Shown here: piece after piece, positions 1 to 13,038 of the stretch
How positions within the stretch are numbered: the first letter of the stretch is position 1
Layout: each line of letters opens with the position of its first letter
Assembly (NCBI GenBank): GCA_028551475.1
Contig: CM052355.1
Location: forward strand, 30,965,580-31,029,579
From: Casuarina equisetifolia
Taxonomy: Eukaryota > Streptophyta > Magnoliopsida > Fagales > Casuarinaceae
Length of the DNA: 64,000 nt
Reading direction: 5' to 3'
Notes under the pieces: generated by a model
Database searches by the model: none
The model's input: only the letters and a program-made list of their open reading frames with translations
Told to the model about the DNA's origin: nothing
Position numbers and translations under genes: made by a program

Positions 1-1104
1 CTAAATGTTCGGTTTGATAACCCCTATTAATTCTTCTTCTACTTCCGGTAAATTAAAAGGTAATCTTTCACATTCTATTAGGGAGGAAGTTATAAAAATG
101 ATAAACCCCATATGTTGACACCACAAATTCAATTCCCAAAAATCATATTTTAATCAAGTCTCAACTATATCAACCATACTTAAAATGCTAGATAATCATA
201 GTCAATGATAATCACATTATTACCATCGCTATTACAAAATTGTACATGAAATTTTCCCCTAGAATCATAAATATATCTAAGGACATAGTTGGTATTATTG
301 ATCTTGATATATTTATAGGATAGATGATGATAGGTTCTAAATTTAGCAAAGGCCTTGAATTAAATTGCTTTAATTATGTTTTTATAATAATAAATAAATA
401 AAAATTACATCTGAATTGATATTATCCTTTATTTAATAACTAATTAAAATTTGTATTTGTTGAGTAATAGTAATAACTTTAAGTCTTCAATAAAATACTG
501 TTTGTACATATATCAATAATCCATCATTTTCAATTACAAAAAATAATATGCAATTATATTCCTTTTTTTTATTCCCATTCTCATTTCTTTTCTCAAAAAA
601 AAAATGGAAATTCTAAGAAAAAAAATGGAGGAGTTTACAAAATAAAGGATTATCTTGTTTTCTATAATCATTTATTTTAATTGATGGATAGGAGTATACT
701 CTCAATTAAAATCAAAGGGAGTGTTGTATGATCTATTAATTTAAAGTTCCAATCAATATTTTTTTTATATTATGTTAAATGTCTTTTGGGATAAATTACA
801 TAATCTCCATTACTATTCGTTTGTGTAGTTTGACTTTTCTAACCATCAACTTACTTTTGCTAAACCTTCTACTTTATGGTAATATATCTAAAAGAAAGTG
901 AAAACAGAATACGATTGATTCTTTGAATATGTTTCGAGCTAGGATGACATCATTAATCTTCAAGTAATGGCCAAGTGAGAGCTATGCTTTAATTGGACCC
1001 TGGAGCAAGGATTTTATGAAAAGAAGAGGGCTGAACAAGGGCGATGAGGTTAGACTTTACTAAAATCAAAGCAATTCATGATTCAACTTCAACAATCTCT
1101 ATCG
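1..1104. other. AT-rich non-coding stretch
   Basis: No convincing exon, RNA gene or repeat boundary was found. The stretch is very AT-rich, with A and T runs (for example around 560-640) and only short chance reading frames. It lies outside inverted block A, whose match to the right copy begins near 1105. Confidence 0.5.
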
Positions 1105-1235
1105 GTCTTCATTTTAAACCTTATACTATGTTGTTTATTGCTTGAATACAATGGAAGTAAAAAATCCTTTTGCAAAAGCTGGTGCTTAGGATAATAAACT
1201 TACAAAGATTTCTAACATTAGCATATTTAAGAGGC

Positions 1236-2480
1236 TTTTGATTTTCAATGTTTCTTTCAATGCAATCACTTCATTACACGAGCTGTCCCGGGTCTTCAAC
1301 ATGCTTATAGAACTCTATGTATCCAAAAAATGGAGGTACTAAAAAGAAGGAGATTAGCCACTTTCATATACTGCAAATTTGATAACTCTATTTTTATAGA
1401 GTTATTTTACCTATTTTAGGCAATAAATAACTTTAATAATTATGAGAAAACATTTGAATTCCTCTTTATTTACCTAAATTTATCTTATTTATGCAGCACA
1501 AGGAGGCAAGGAGAAAAGGAATGAACATGAGAACCTGATGCTTATTGAACTAAGTAGGTTTGCTATACCTAGACATAGGATAGTAAATAAATTAGGAATT
1601 TCTGCCATCACATAGATATTATCCCTCTTGCAAGCATAAATAATCAATATTAATACCTAGTAATTATGGTGAAATCATATGCTTTAACATATTTCTTGTA
1701 TTTAGTTTTCTTAGATTTAATTAGTTAATCTATCATCTATCAATTTGATTTGCTAGATAAATTCTAGGAGTTGTTCACTATTAGTAATTAATTGGTTTAG
1801 TAATCAGCAATCTCTGTGGGACGATATCTTTCTTATCATTATATTACTTGTTCGACATGTTTACTTGCATTTAGAATTCCACCGAACAAAATTCTTCAAC
1901 TTGGCTCCAATAGATTGTAGGTTGGCTCTCTACTTCATTAAAGAATATGGAAGTCGATGTATAAGTAATTGGTGGAGGTAACCATAGCATTACTCAATTG
2001 GGCACCTTTTGGTTGGTTTTTCTATGTGGCAGTGATGAGGTTACAAGGCAGAGATGCAAGAATAATCAAGTGTTATCATATGTCTTTATTGGAGTATCAG
2101 CTAAATCCTCCATATTTTCTTACTTCAAGTAATGGAGAATCCACATAACATGTCACATTTATAGGTTATGGTTGGGGAGAAATCGTATCAGAGTAGTAAA
2201 CATGTCTGTCATGAAATGCATCAAGAAGATTAGCCTGCAAAGCAATCGTTTGACTTCTATGAAAGGATTGGGGGTATAACATCTTCTGGTGGTCATTAAA
2301 ACTCTCAAGGCACCTTGTTATATAAAACATCATATCTCAACTAGTTTCATTTCATCCCAATCCTTAGAGTGATGTTATACTGGTCTTCTATCATTGATTT
2401 TACCACTTGAATGATCTTTACAAGTTGGAAGATCCATGGCTTAATGACAACCAAATAGAATCACTTGAAGGCTATTGTTG
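1236..2480 (+). pseudogene. PPP1R7/SDS22-like LRR protein, pseudogene fragment (left copy)
   Basis: Translated pieces resemble plant homologues of protein phosphatase 1 regulatory subunit 7 (SDS22), a nuclear/cytosolic leucine-rich-repeat regulator of PP1. Near 1250-1330 one reads NVSFNAITSLHELSRVF and ELYVSKNG. After the inserted LTR comes a piece like LQILQLGSN. Near 2200-2290 there is MKCIKKISLQSNRLTSM, and near 2425-2475 WLNDNQIESLEG. Stops and frame changes break every piece, for instance around 2130-2200 where the right copy is still open. An intron-like gap (about 1917-2127) separates two pieces, so this is a genomic duplicate and not a processed copy. Family assignment rests on remembered LRR wording and would need a protein search. 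Confidence 0.6.
1380..1888 (+). mobile_element. Solo LTR of an Athila-like Gypsy element
   Basis: The insert begins TGATAACTC and ends CACCGAACA, giving the usual TG..CA ends. It is flanked by the direct repeat AAATT (1375-1379 and 1889-1893). The inverted copy of this locus near 21270 shows the uninterrupted target CTGCAAATTC. Its 5' edge and its last 330 bases resemble the LTRs of the element at 30466-37492, including GGTTTGCTATACCTAGACAT, the word CTCTGTGGGA and the final GACATGTTTACTTGCAT-type end, but it is only 509 bp and so is a shorter relative. No internal region remains, as expected after LTR-LTR recombination. Confidence 0.85.
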
Positions 2481-4981
2481 ATTGACTATTATAACTAGAA
2501 GACCCTCAATTTTGTACTAAAGCATTGGTTTGGTTGCACCAACCAGTGAAAGTTTTGCATTGAAAATTGCTCTTTTGCTTGGTGTATTGTTGTTAGGGGT
2601 AGTATCAACTCCTTCAGTTTTAGTATCAGTCATAGAGCTGGTTATGTCATCAAATGTTTCAATATAGATAAAAAAATTATGAAGCAAATAAATATTCTAT
2701 AATAACATTCACAAAGTCTTTAACCCAACAACACTCTATAATATGTGGACATTTACTTGTAAATTTTCTTCTTGAAAATCGATTCCTAGAACATTGATGT
2801 GTGGACATTTAGGCTTAATTAGTTATCAAAGAGATATGAAAATGAAATTGCATTTAACATCTTACAATAAAGTAATTGAAAATAAGATAGTAAGAACTAG
2901 ATTAATAATAAATTTTTCACCAAACAAATTGTAAGTAAATGAGTTTATGATCTCTTAGAGAACTTATCAAAGTCTTACCCAATGTAAGTGCCAATTCAAT
3001 TTTCTACTTGAGATATGACTTCTTTAGCATTTTTTCATTTCCACATTGAGCAAATTCAATTTAGTCAAATATTGGTAATAAAAAAGAAAACGAGAGAAAG
3101 TGAGAGCAATATTTATTATTTCAAGAAAATATTAGCCCATCATGCCTGTTTTTCAGAGAAAGCCTACAATTGTGTTTGCCAACACAAATATTTATTCAGC
3201 CAATCAAACAGAATGCTACACTTCTACACTCTCTTCAAAAAGAATGCACTGACATTGCCACACCACAACCACCAGAAATCATATGTATCATTTCATACAA
3301 ACTTCCTGGAAAAATGCTTTTAACAACTTGTGCGAACTTTGGATCATAAATACTTGGTAATAGATGCGCCCCACACTCCCTCAGCATCTCCCGCAAGCAT
3401 GGCCACCACACGCGACATTGACGGCCGTAGTGTTGGTAATTATTGACTGCACAAGAATGCCACTGCAATTTTGTGTCCACCAGTTCAATGTTACTCTTCT
3501 TTTCATGAAGATGCCAAGCCTAACAAGCACAAAAATAAGGAAGTCCATCAGTAGAATAATTTCCTTTTGTCATGGAGAAATTTCCATTTCCATTATTTTG
3601 AATTTTGAAGATGAGAAATATTATTGCACAATTCTTAATATTCAAAAAAGAATACACCGGCCAGGCTTGGACATAAGGCACCTGCCAAAGCCAACTATTG
3701 TCGAGCAGTGGTCTTTATCATCATTTCTTAAATTCTTGAAAGAAATTAAATTAGGTCTTCTAAACCATTGTTTTTATTCAATTATTTTGGCTTTTCAAGA
3801 ATTGATCTTATTATAGTTTTCCTACGAATTTTAGTCTAACACCTGTGATGGTTTTAGTAATGTGTTATTTATTTCTTTTTTCCTCTTTTATATAGAGTTA
3901 GACATGAAAATCCAAACATTTAAAGTATAGGATATCTTGATTAATAGAAAATATATACATATTTGAAAGTCATAGATCAAGGTATATTCATATTGAATTG
4001 ATTTCCTTGTATGTAGAAAAAAGAAAGAATAGTTTGTAATATTTCCAACATAATGAACAATGAATTAAGAATATCATCATTATTTAATTATCTACTACTT
4101 AAAAATGATAAATTTAAAATGACTAGTAATTAAAAATGAGAATTGAGGAAGTTCTATATTATGCTTATGAGTTTCATTTGACATTAAAGAGCTCTTACAA
4201 AATTTAGTATGTAATATATTGTATCTTCACATTCAAGTGTTTGTACAAACATTTTCAATATTAATTTTCTTCTTATTCATATCACATGTTGGATTGCTCC
4301 TTAGGAGTTCTACAAAAGACAAAGTAATTTGGTTTACGTTAGGGTACTCAATTGTTTGCCGTGAAAAGAGAAAGGGAAGAGAAAATTAAAAAAAAAAGTA
4401 ACGGCAATATCCTTAACATAAATTTGTAAAAAAAGTTGAATATATCATATAGTTCATAGGGATGATAAAGTTTATTGAAGGAATATCAACAATGAGCTAG
4501 ATATGAAATAAATATACAGATCAGAAGGATCTAAAAAGAGCAAGTACTTATTTTCCTAATATTTGAAAATGATTTTTTAAAGAATTTTTTTTTAAAAAAA
4601 AAGTAAGAACCACCATTACAACATATAAAGAAAGGAGATCAGCCCTATACACTACCTTTTTAAACAACTTGGGTCAGCCCTATATTTCATGCATTGTTTT
4701 CATTTATTTTCGATACATTGGAGTCTTGCACTAGAAGTAAATTATAACTTCACGAACACATTTTCCCCTCGCACGGAAAATATCCGTACTAGAATCTAGT
4801 CTGAGAGATAGCAAAGTTTAGAAGAAAAAGAATCCAATTTCTGATTGATTTCCTGCAACTAGGGAATTGGTATCATGTTCTAAAGGGCTTATTAACTTTG
4901 CTATTTGAGGTATTTATATAGCAAAATTTGAGCATTTTCTGAAGATGGAGCAGATGTCAAACGTTCTAGGATGTAATTTAT

Positions 4982-6465
4982 GGCCATTTAGAGAATTCTT
5001 AATACAAGAAAACCATCCACCTTTTTACTGTATATTTCTTGTCTGATTACCCCTATTTGCCTCCTTTCCTCCACGAAAATAAATGACGGAATACAGGTTA
5101 CCCTCATCGTATGCAAAAGATGTGAATGAACTCCCAGAGGCAGTGAACAAAAGACTTGGAATCAAACAGCTAGCCTTCAAAAATTATAAGCATGCATGAC
5201 TAAGAGCCCAGAGGTGCAGCCACTTCCATACCCATTTCCATTGCCCATTGCTCCCGACTTACTCCTCGGATTCAACACCAAGGCAACTAATCATCATGTT
5301 GCTCACTCCTAGGTACTTACAGTTTTCCCTCTATCATCCATGTGTCAAAATTCCTCCCTTTTACAAGCATGCAAGCCATTCCCCTACGTGATTTTGATGA
5401 TACGACCGAGAAAGAAACAGAGAGGAAATATTTTTCTCTAAGGTTTCAACAAGCAGATTATGTTGGTTTCTGCTTTGCTGAGAAATAAACAGAATCTTCG
5501 GTAATGAAGTCAAAGTGGTTTCCCATTGCTGACTAAATTATCTTTATGTGTAAAGGAAAAGTCACCTGGGTTTCTAAGCTTAAAGAGAGTCATGAGTCTT
5601 GACAGGAATCTAATCATTCATTGGGATTTCAAATATATATTCATTCCACCCTTGATTTCATTCCTCAGTCAAGCTTTCTGGTTCTTATTGTTCTACAATT
5701 TTTTGAGCCTTTAGAAAGAGTCTTTCTCTGCTGCAAGCATATCAAGCAGGATCGAGTGGATAAAATAGGTGAGGATAGCATTGAACAGTTGATCGAGTGG
5801 ATTGGATGGGTTGATTGTTTGATTGTGGGGACCCATCTTTCGAAGTCGTGAACAAGCTGGAGTAAATTACGGTTTCCGTTTGGGCCCTTGATTAACTGTA
5901 AGAAAAAAGATCAAAACATTGGAGTATTCCTTTTTATTTTTTCATTTATAGATTTACAATGAAAGGCCAAGGTTGTTTATATAAAACTTTCATTTGGAAA
6001 AGCCTTCTTCTCTACTGGATCATAGGCCACTACTTTTAGACGACTAAACATCATTTGGATATGGGCTGATTTATATGTCCTAGGTGCCAGATGGGATTTC
6101 ATTTTCTGGGCTATTTTGATGGACTCAGATCCTTTGCATGATTTCACGTAGGGAGCCACTTTCTTAAGGCTTTGAATTTGAACAGATTCTTGGCCATCCT
6201 GTATGAACTTGGACTTGTTTTGATGACGGGTAGGCTTGTTGTGCTCTAGCTGTGGACTTTCATTAAAAAAAAAGACTTGATAGGCCCGAGTCTTCATTTG
6301 CAGGCTTTGTTGGGTGGGCCCATTCTTGAAGGCTTGGTTCTTTCATTCGGACCATCCTGGATTTGACGCTCCAAAGCAACAAAGAAAAAAAAGTAAAAAA
6401 CATAAAATAAAATCCAACAACCAGGCTATTTTCCCAGGTATGAAGCCCTAATGCTCCCGAGACTT
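4982..6465 (+). repeat. Block B, left copy of an inverted duplication
   Basis: This stretch matches the reverse complement of 26230-27675 closely over its whole length, from the CATTTAGAGAATTC edge to the segment ending in TATGAAGCCCTAAT. It contains a 38-codon open frame (5196-5312), a plus-strand frame at 5526-5714 and a minus-strand frame at 5977-6297. All have readable partners in the other copy, but none resembles a known protein. Relative to block A, block B lies on the opposite side in the right copy, so the two blocks did not move as one simple inversion. Confidence 0.75.
5196..5312 (+). CDS. Short proline-rich open frame, conserved in both inverted copies
   Basis: ATG at 5196 opens a 38-residue frame beginning MTKSPEVQPLPYPFPLP and ending TNHHVAHS before TAG. 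The partner at 27498-27394 on the minus strand has the same start and stop and differs by a clean 12-base deletion that removes four residues of the proline-rich stretch without shifting frame. This is what one expects of a small peptide or a first exon under some constraint, but a 12-base loss is also possible by chance. No family is recognised, and no promoter or splice context was established. It could equally be a non-coding part of the repeat. Confidence 0.25.
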   Translation: MTKSPEVQPLPYPFPLPIAPDLLLGFNTKATNHHVAHS

Positions 6466-9190
6466 TGATTTTATTTCTATGTTTGTAGTTATCAACCTAG
6501 GAGATTTTGATTTGTAATTTCAGATACTAGGGGCTTTATGTCATTTCTATTATTATATTAAAATAGATATGCAAAGGCCTAACGAATTAAAAATTTAGTC
6601 ATTGAACAAGATTATTTTCTTCTTCCATCTTATATCCTACCTTCCACAAGGAGGAATTTCCACTTGAGGTAACGATCATTGCTTAGTCATCCAAAGGAAG
6701 TCTGATGTATCGTAAAACATTGAAGAAGCCATGAAAGGGAGCTGGTCTTGTTTTGTTCTTTTCTGCTAAAGTCCTTTTACTTCACCCCAGTTTGAGATTC
6801 CTGTTAGTGGAAATTTTTAGCTTCTTTTTTGTTTTTGTTGTTATGACAAGGCTTGAGGATGAGGGATGCGAAGATATTCTGAGCTTCCACATAGTAAGAA
6901 AATTAAATATACCGCAAGGTAAAAAAAGAAAAAGAAAGAAGAAGGTGAATTTGTGTGTATTTCTTATATGGTGGTCAATTTGAAATTAACATTTAAAAAA
7001 AATTGAAGTCAAGTTGAACTATTTAAATTAGGAAATTGGGGTATATGACGTAAGTTTTAGAAATTTCTCCAGGTTCATCTCAGTATATATATATATTTCT
7101 TTTGTGGAGCCTTTTGAGGTTAGAACTTGGGGCCTAGGGGTTTTTGAATGCTCCAAATTCGATGCCGATTCCCGTTCTAACTTTCTTGAAGGATGCGAGA
7201 AACCCACCGACCGAATAATTTCAGTAAGGACACGTGCATGCATCTTTTGTTTAACTTCTATTTGGTCCCATAAAAGCTCAAAGAAAACTTGAGTTTTAAT
7301 TTGAAACTCTGTCGCTTCTTGGGATGGTGGACAACATGAATATTAATAGTTAGTGAGCTTCCATGCTTTCACTTTTCCATGGTTATAATTTAAGGGTCCT
7401 ATAAATTAACATTATCTCTAATAATGTAGGATACTTCTATTGAAGCATGCTAACTTGGTGGTTTATGCTTCGCTAGAATAGTTAAGGGACAAATTTCTTG
7501 GTTTTTTTTTATATATATTTTATAATATTTTAGGTTTGTAGCTCTTGAACTAGATGCACGATATTTGTTTGTTAGAAGGTTGTGAATTCTTTGATTTTCA
7601 TTGAGTTCTTGAAAGTGCTTTGATTTCATCAATTTTAACTATTGTTTCTGTGCACAATATATCATTATTCGAGTCTTGTTTGATGTCAAGTTGATTTGCA
7701 AAAAATATGTTTACGTTTTCAATTACCGTTCAATGATATAATTTTTTTTTTCATATTACAACACACACTTTCAACTCACATATACAAAATATTAAATTCT
7801 AAACCTCATGGTTGGTATCTTTACTAACTCACCACTGAACTAGCTAACTGAGCGACATTTAATGATATAATATCATGTTATTTTCTTATTCTTTTTTCTT
7901 TGATTTGGGACAATTCTTCTAAGCGCGTGGAGATGGTGGATGAGTGTCCTAGCAAGGCATTCTACACGTATTGTCTTTGATAGGTAAACCTACTTAACAT
8001 TCTGGATGCACATTTTATTTTCTAGCAAGCCATAAGCCTTACACATTCCTTCTTCTCGATGGTAATGTCCCTACCTAAGACTCGTCTAGTGGTGGAGGAC
8101 CTCAATGAGATTTTGACCTGGAATTCGCTCAGTGATATTTTGATGAATATAAGTACTTGCACTCTTGACATTATGCGAAGAAAACAACCAAGTTGTCCCT
8201 TAAGCATATTTATATTTCCTCACAGTGAAAGGATGAGCTTGCTTTGCACTTTCTTATTTACTTTTTTTCCTATAAAAGGAGAGTCAATTTGTGCTAGTTC
8301 ATTGTTAAGTGATTAGTGAACTCCTTTTTTAAAAAACCCGTGATTGATGAATTTTGAAGTGACATCAATATCCAAAAATAAAGAAAGCAAAATGGTGTAA
8401 ATTTTAAAAGTTGGTACAAAATTGAATATAAGAAAGCATGTACTGAGTAGAAGAGATATATTTCGAACCTTGGAAGAAAAATCCTCACAATTATTGTTAG
8501 AAGATACTTATTTTTGCATTGTATACATAACTTGCCAACTCAACTTCCAAGTAAAGGAAAATAAAATTGAGATTAATATCATATGATATGTACGGGAAGA
8601 ATCCCTTTATTTTCTCTAATAATGCTTCATTGTTTTTTTTTTCAAATCAAAACAAGTATAGATGAGACTGAATCGTGATTATTGTGAGCCTATTACAATT
8701 GCTAGTGTACTTATGAAAGTATCAACCGATATTTATCTACGTTTGAAAGCAGAATTTGATGTGAAGCGCAATAACATCCTTCATACCCATTCAAGAAGAT
8801 AGAGAAAAGCCGGATGGTGTGGATGACGACGCACAGGAGGTGCTTTCGTTGCAGGAAAGACTGAAGAGGGCTTCCTCTGAAACTGGGAAGCCCTTAAGGA
8901 AAATCTTGGACTCCACGTTAGTGCTAATCCACGTGGAGGGATTAGTAGAAGCATAATGGAAAAGATCTTAGATTTCTATTTTTTATTATGGAGAGAAATG
9001 AGTAAGTACTGTATGAAGGAAAAGAATTAAATGAGGGTGTCTTATTTTCCAAACAGCTTTCAGCTTTCTTTATATATCACTCGAAAGAATTCAAGCACAC
9101 CTTCTGCTCTCCAGTTGAATAGGTAATATATAGCATCTTAAGTTTCTGATAACCTATATTTCGTGTGCTAGTTCTGATAAGAGTCTTTTT
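6466..9190. other. Non-coding stretch without recognised genes
   Basis: Only short frames that resemble nothing known are present. The segment 8790-8935 is somewhat GC-richer and can be read as a charged open piece (…QEDREKPDGVDD…, …LQERLKRASSETGK…). Because it lies directly upstream of the JmjC fragment it might be an eroded exon of the same gene, but I could not match it. The phrase GTCTTATTTTCCAAACAG near 9040 recurs, with one change, near 9592. Confidence 0.45.
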
Positions 9191-9192
9191 AG

Positions 9193-9449
9193 GTTGTCCA
9201 CCCAAGACTTGGAGAAGCAGTGTTTATTCCCGGTGGATGTCCACACCAAGTCAGGAACCTTAAGGTAATTAACTCCCAACATCATCAATCTTAATTATTT
9301 TCTGCCAAAGATGCTATGGATGGGCCTTGTCTACACAAAAGTTGCTGTGAACTTTGTCTCCCTCGAAAACGTCGGTGAGTGTCTCCGTTTAACAGAGGAG
9401 TTCAGAGAACTCCCCAGAAATCAGAAGGCCAGAGAAGATAAACTTGGAG
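9193..9449 (+). pseudogene. JMJ25/IBM1-type JmjC histone demethylase, pseudogene fragment
   Basis: Two exon pieces carry the C-terminal part of a plant JmjC domain of the JMJ25/IBM1 class, which removes methyl groups from histone H3 lysine 9 in the nucleus. Exon 9193-9264 reads VVHP RLGEAVFIPGGCPHQVRNLK and is followed by GTAATT. The next piece, about 9328-9449, reads [18 protein letters not shown] and [20 protein letters not shown]. In family members several dozen residues separate the VVHP motif from LGEAVFIP; here they are directly joined, so the exon has an internal deletion. The catalytic iron-binding first half of the domain, the zinc fingers and the N-terminus were not found nearby. 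The family call is firm because the wording is distinctive; the copy is certainly not functional. Confidence 0.8.
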
Positions 9450-10068
9450 TGACAGTTTTCTTCTATATAACATGCCTCTCTTCCCCATATAAGTCCGCGT
9501 CTTGCATACATCTCCTGTCGAGTGATTCCTAAAATACGCCTCGAAAATTTCCATGATTTCCTTTCGTGGCTCGGTTCGCGACTAATCAGGGTGTCTTACT
9601 TTCCAAACAGCCCCAAAAATGAGCTTTTTGATTATGGCACTTGAAAGTCGAAACGGCGTTGGATCAATTAAAATTAATACCTCTTTTTTTGTTTTTTTTT
9701 TCTTGCTTTAAATCAATCGTCGGTGTGGGTAGAAACGCTTCGGCAAACTTCGGCACGCAAATGGCGGCTTCTTCTACAAACTTCTCAGAGCCGGGCATAT
9801 TCAAAATCGAAAAGCTCCAAAGCCAACACGTCAATCCCTACTTTGAAAGGAAGGTTTCCAGAGTTAGTATCCATAGAATCGGCACTGATAGGTGCGCTTG
9901 GAGCGCGAGATTGGTTTCGATCAAGCCTCTGGCTTCGCTTGACTTTGGTGCGAAGGTCTTCAAGAAGGAGAAGGTCAAGCACGCTGGCTACGAGGAGGTA
10001 TTTGATTTTGATCCCAATTTTCTCTCCTTTTATTGGTTTCTATAGGCTATGTATAATGTAATTGTTAA

Positions 10069-10194
<126 letters not shown>

Positions 10195-10787
10195 TAGAAT
10201 TAAGCAAGCAATTGGTTGGATTTGCGCAATTTGTATTTATTGGCTGCAATTTTGAATAGGGGATGTGGATCTTTGTGCCTAGCATTAACGTATACGTTTA
10301 GAGCAAAGAATGTACTTGAAGTTTTGATTTGTACATTTAAACTATTGACGAGAAAAAGATGGAAATCAATAGATCATTTTAATTTATTAGAGTTGTTTTA
10401 TTGATCCATGGTTTTTGATGCAATATTTACTTATACTTATAATGAGACTTCATCTTGTTATTTTATGTAGGATTATTAGATGATAATATATAATATATTT
10501 ACTATGTCTAATTAATGAATACCTAATTGCTAGGTCTTTTATAGTCTCACCAAACAATGGTTTCGATATCGCTTCTTTATATGTGATCAACAAAGCTAAA
10601 ACTCTCTTTTCTTTTGATTAGACATCTATTCAAGTTATGAAGTTAAGGGATTTTCTCTTGGAAGTGAATTCTGATATTGTGGACAAGGTAATCATTACTC
10701 TTACTATTGGTTTCTTCTAGAGTGATTACTTTTGGCTTCTCTATTTAATAGTTTTTCATTTGGTTTATTCTTCTTATCTAAATATAG

Positions 10788-10967
<180 letters not shown>

Positions 10968-11802
10968 TAATTCTTCACTTAAATTTTCTACTCTTAGATA
11001 TTGTTTGAAATTTTTTAATGGATTCTAGTTATGTGATGCATATAAAGTTTTTAATTTGCACTAACCCCACCATTAATTTACCTTTTTCTTTTTGTCTATA
11101 AACTTCTTGTTCCCTTAATTGAGAAATTTATTTATGTTATTATACTTAATTTCAATTTTGAAATGCTATCTTTTTGTCAATGTCTAATGTAAATTGTTTG
11201 CAAATCTAACTTCATAAAAAATTTGCTAATAATAGGCAAACTTGATGGTTGAAATTTTGGGGCTCATACTTATCTCAAGATCTAGCATGATTACATGTGA
11301 TGTTATTTTTTATTCTGATTTTTTTTAGCTAAAGGTTATGAAGGATATTTCTACAAAAATCCTATTATAACGATGGGCTAGGTTGGAAAATGAACATTGC
11401 TTGTAATTGTGAGCTCATGCTATTTTCCATTCTTGATTTAATGTAATTCATGATACTTGTCAAAATTTAAGTATTATGTCACATAACTGAGTTCTCTTTT
11501 AATTGAAAAATTTTAGTTCCCTCATTGCGTTTTAACGAACATATGCATACTTGTAGTTGATGTATGTGTTTGTTGTTAGGCTACTATTTTTGTTATACAA
11601 TTTATGTTTGTTTAAAAGTTTGAAAATAATGTTATGCTCTTTTATGGTTTATGCTTTTTGTTGGAAATCCCATAGGTACTAGAAAAGTTGTTGGGTGAAT
11701 TGGATAAAAGGTGTAATTTTTGCAATATGGCACTTGATTTGTCTCCACTTTCTTCCTAATCTACAGATTGTTTAACTAAAAAAATTCCATAACAAATTTT
11801 AG

Positions 11803-12102
<300 letters not shown>

Positions 12103-12124
12103 TAGATATTGTGTGTTTGTGTAA

Positions 12125-12259
<135 letters not shown>

Positions 12260-12831
12260 TAATATATTATCATTTTTCTTAAATACTTTGATCCTTGACT
12301 TTTGCTGATGTGGATTGTAGCCATCAAAATTATTGATGTTCCTGGAATGAGTGAAGATTTGGCTTCCAAAAACACTATTGAGGGCATCAATGGGGCCAAA
12401 TCGAAGACTATATTAACCAAGGTTATATTATAGTGCTGAAATTGCTAAATCATTCTTTTTATTAAGCATGTATCCTTATGTGTATTACTCATGAGTTTCT
12501 ATATTGATAGTTATGTGATCTTTTCTTATTGGCTATATAGATCATCTAGCTTTCTAGATTCTTAGATTTAATTATGGTATTATTGATGTTGATGTAGAAT
12601 ACAAGTTGATGACTTTTTGGGTTCATTTTACAGGAAAATGATGGTCGACTAGCTTTTCCAAAGTATAAAATTGTTAAGAAATGTGGTAAAGGTGTCCAAG
12701 ATAGAGAGCAAGGTCCGTTAGTATTAGCTAGTGAGAAAAAGGATAAGAAAGGTGAACGTGACGGAGAAAAGGGTGAGAAAAGAAGTTTAGAGTGTGCAGT
12801 AGTGAAGGATCTTGTGCATGATGTTATTGGC

Positions 12832-12968
12832 CAAGTGATAAAATCGCTACAGTGGGAGAATTTATCTATGTGGCGACTATTAATCAATGTTGTGTGTGAC
12901 CAAGTTATAAAACCTTTGCAATGCAGGAATTTATCCACGTGGCAGCTATTAATCTATGCGGCTCTTGT
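12832..12968 (+). repeat. Two tandem copies of a 69-bp coding unit
   Basis: The units start at CAAGTGATAAAA (12832) and CAAGTTATAAAA (12901), exactly 69 bases or 23 codons apart. They read QVIKSLQWENLSMWRLLI and QVIKPLQCRNLSTWQLLI. Related units of 23-26 codons occur in the membrane-protein fragments at 38863-39170 and 47161-47500. These fragments again lie downstream of reductoisomerase exons, so the linkage predates the duplications. The family is not recognised. Confidence 0.7.
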
Positions 12969-13038
12969 TCCTTTCACTAGGAACTCACTTTGGGACTTTG
13001 GCCATTGCACTTGGGTATCCACTTTAACTATACTTTGA

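Larger units (their letters stand above)
1105..4600 (+). repeat. Block A, left copy of an inverted duplication
   Basis: This stretch matches the reverse complement of 19250-21530 in pieces: the LRR gene remnants (1230-2480), the segment near 3375-3810, and the segment near 4290-4600 that ends in A-runs. The left copy is longer for two reasons. A solo LTR sits at 1380-1888, and about 0.7 kb at 2660-3375 has no counterpart in the right copy, which joins directly from the word CATCAAAT to the segment that begins near 3375. Whether the 0.7 kb was inserted here or lost on the right cannot be told. The edges were judged by eye. No intact gene lies in the block. Confidence 0.7.

Noticed and set aside
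3364..3816. A 150-codon plus-strand frame in block A
   Set aside because: The right-hand copy (20375-20088) keeps only part of the frame, the opposite strand is equally open, and no similarity was recognised.
7028..7292. Overlapping frames on both strands near 7.1 kb
   Set aside because: No similarity, no splice or promoter context, and equal openness on both strands.
12546..12938. A 130-codon minus-strand frame
   Set aside because: It is the reverse of exon 8 of the reductoisomerase-like chimera, including its 69-bp repeats, and has no independent support.
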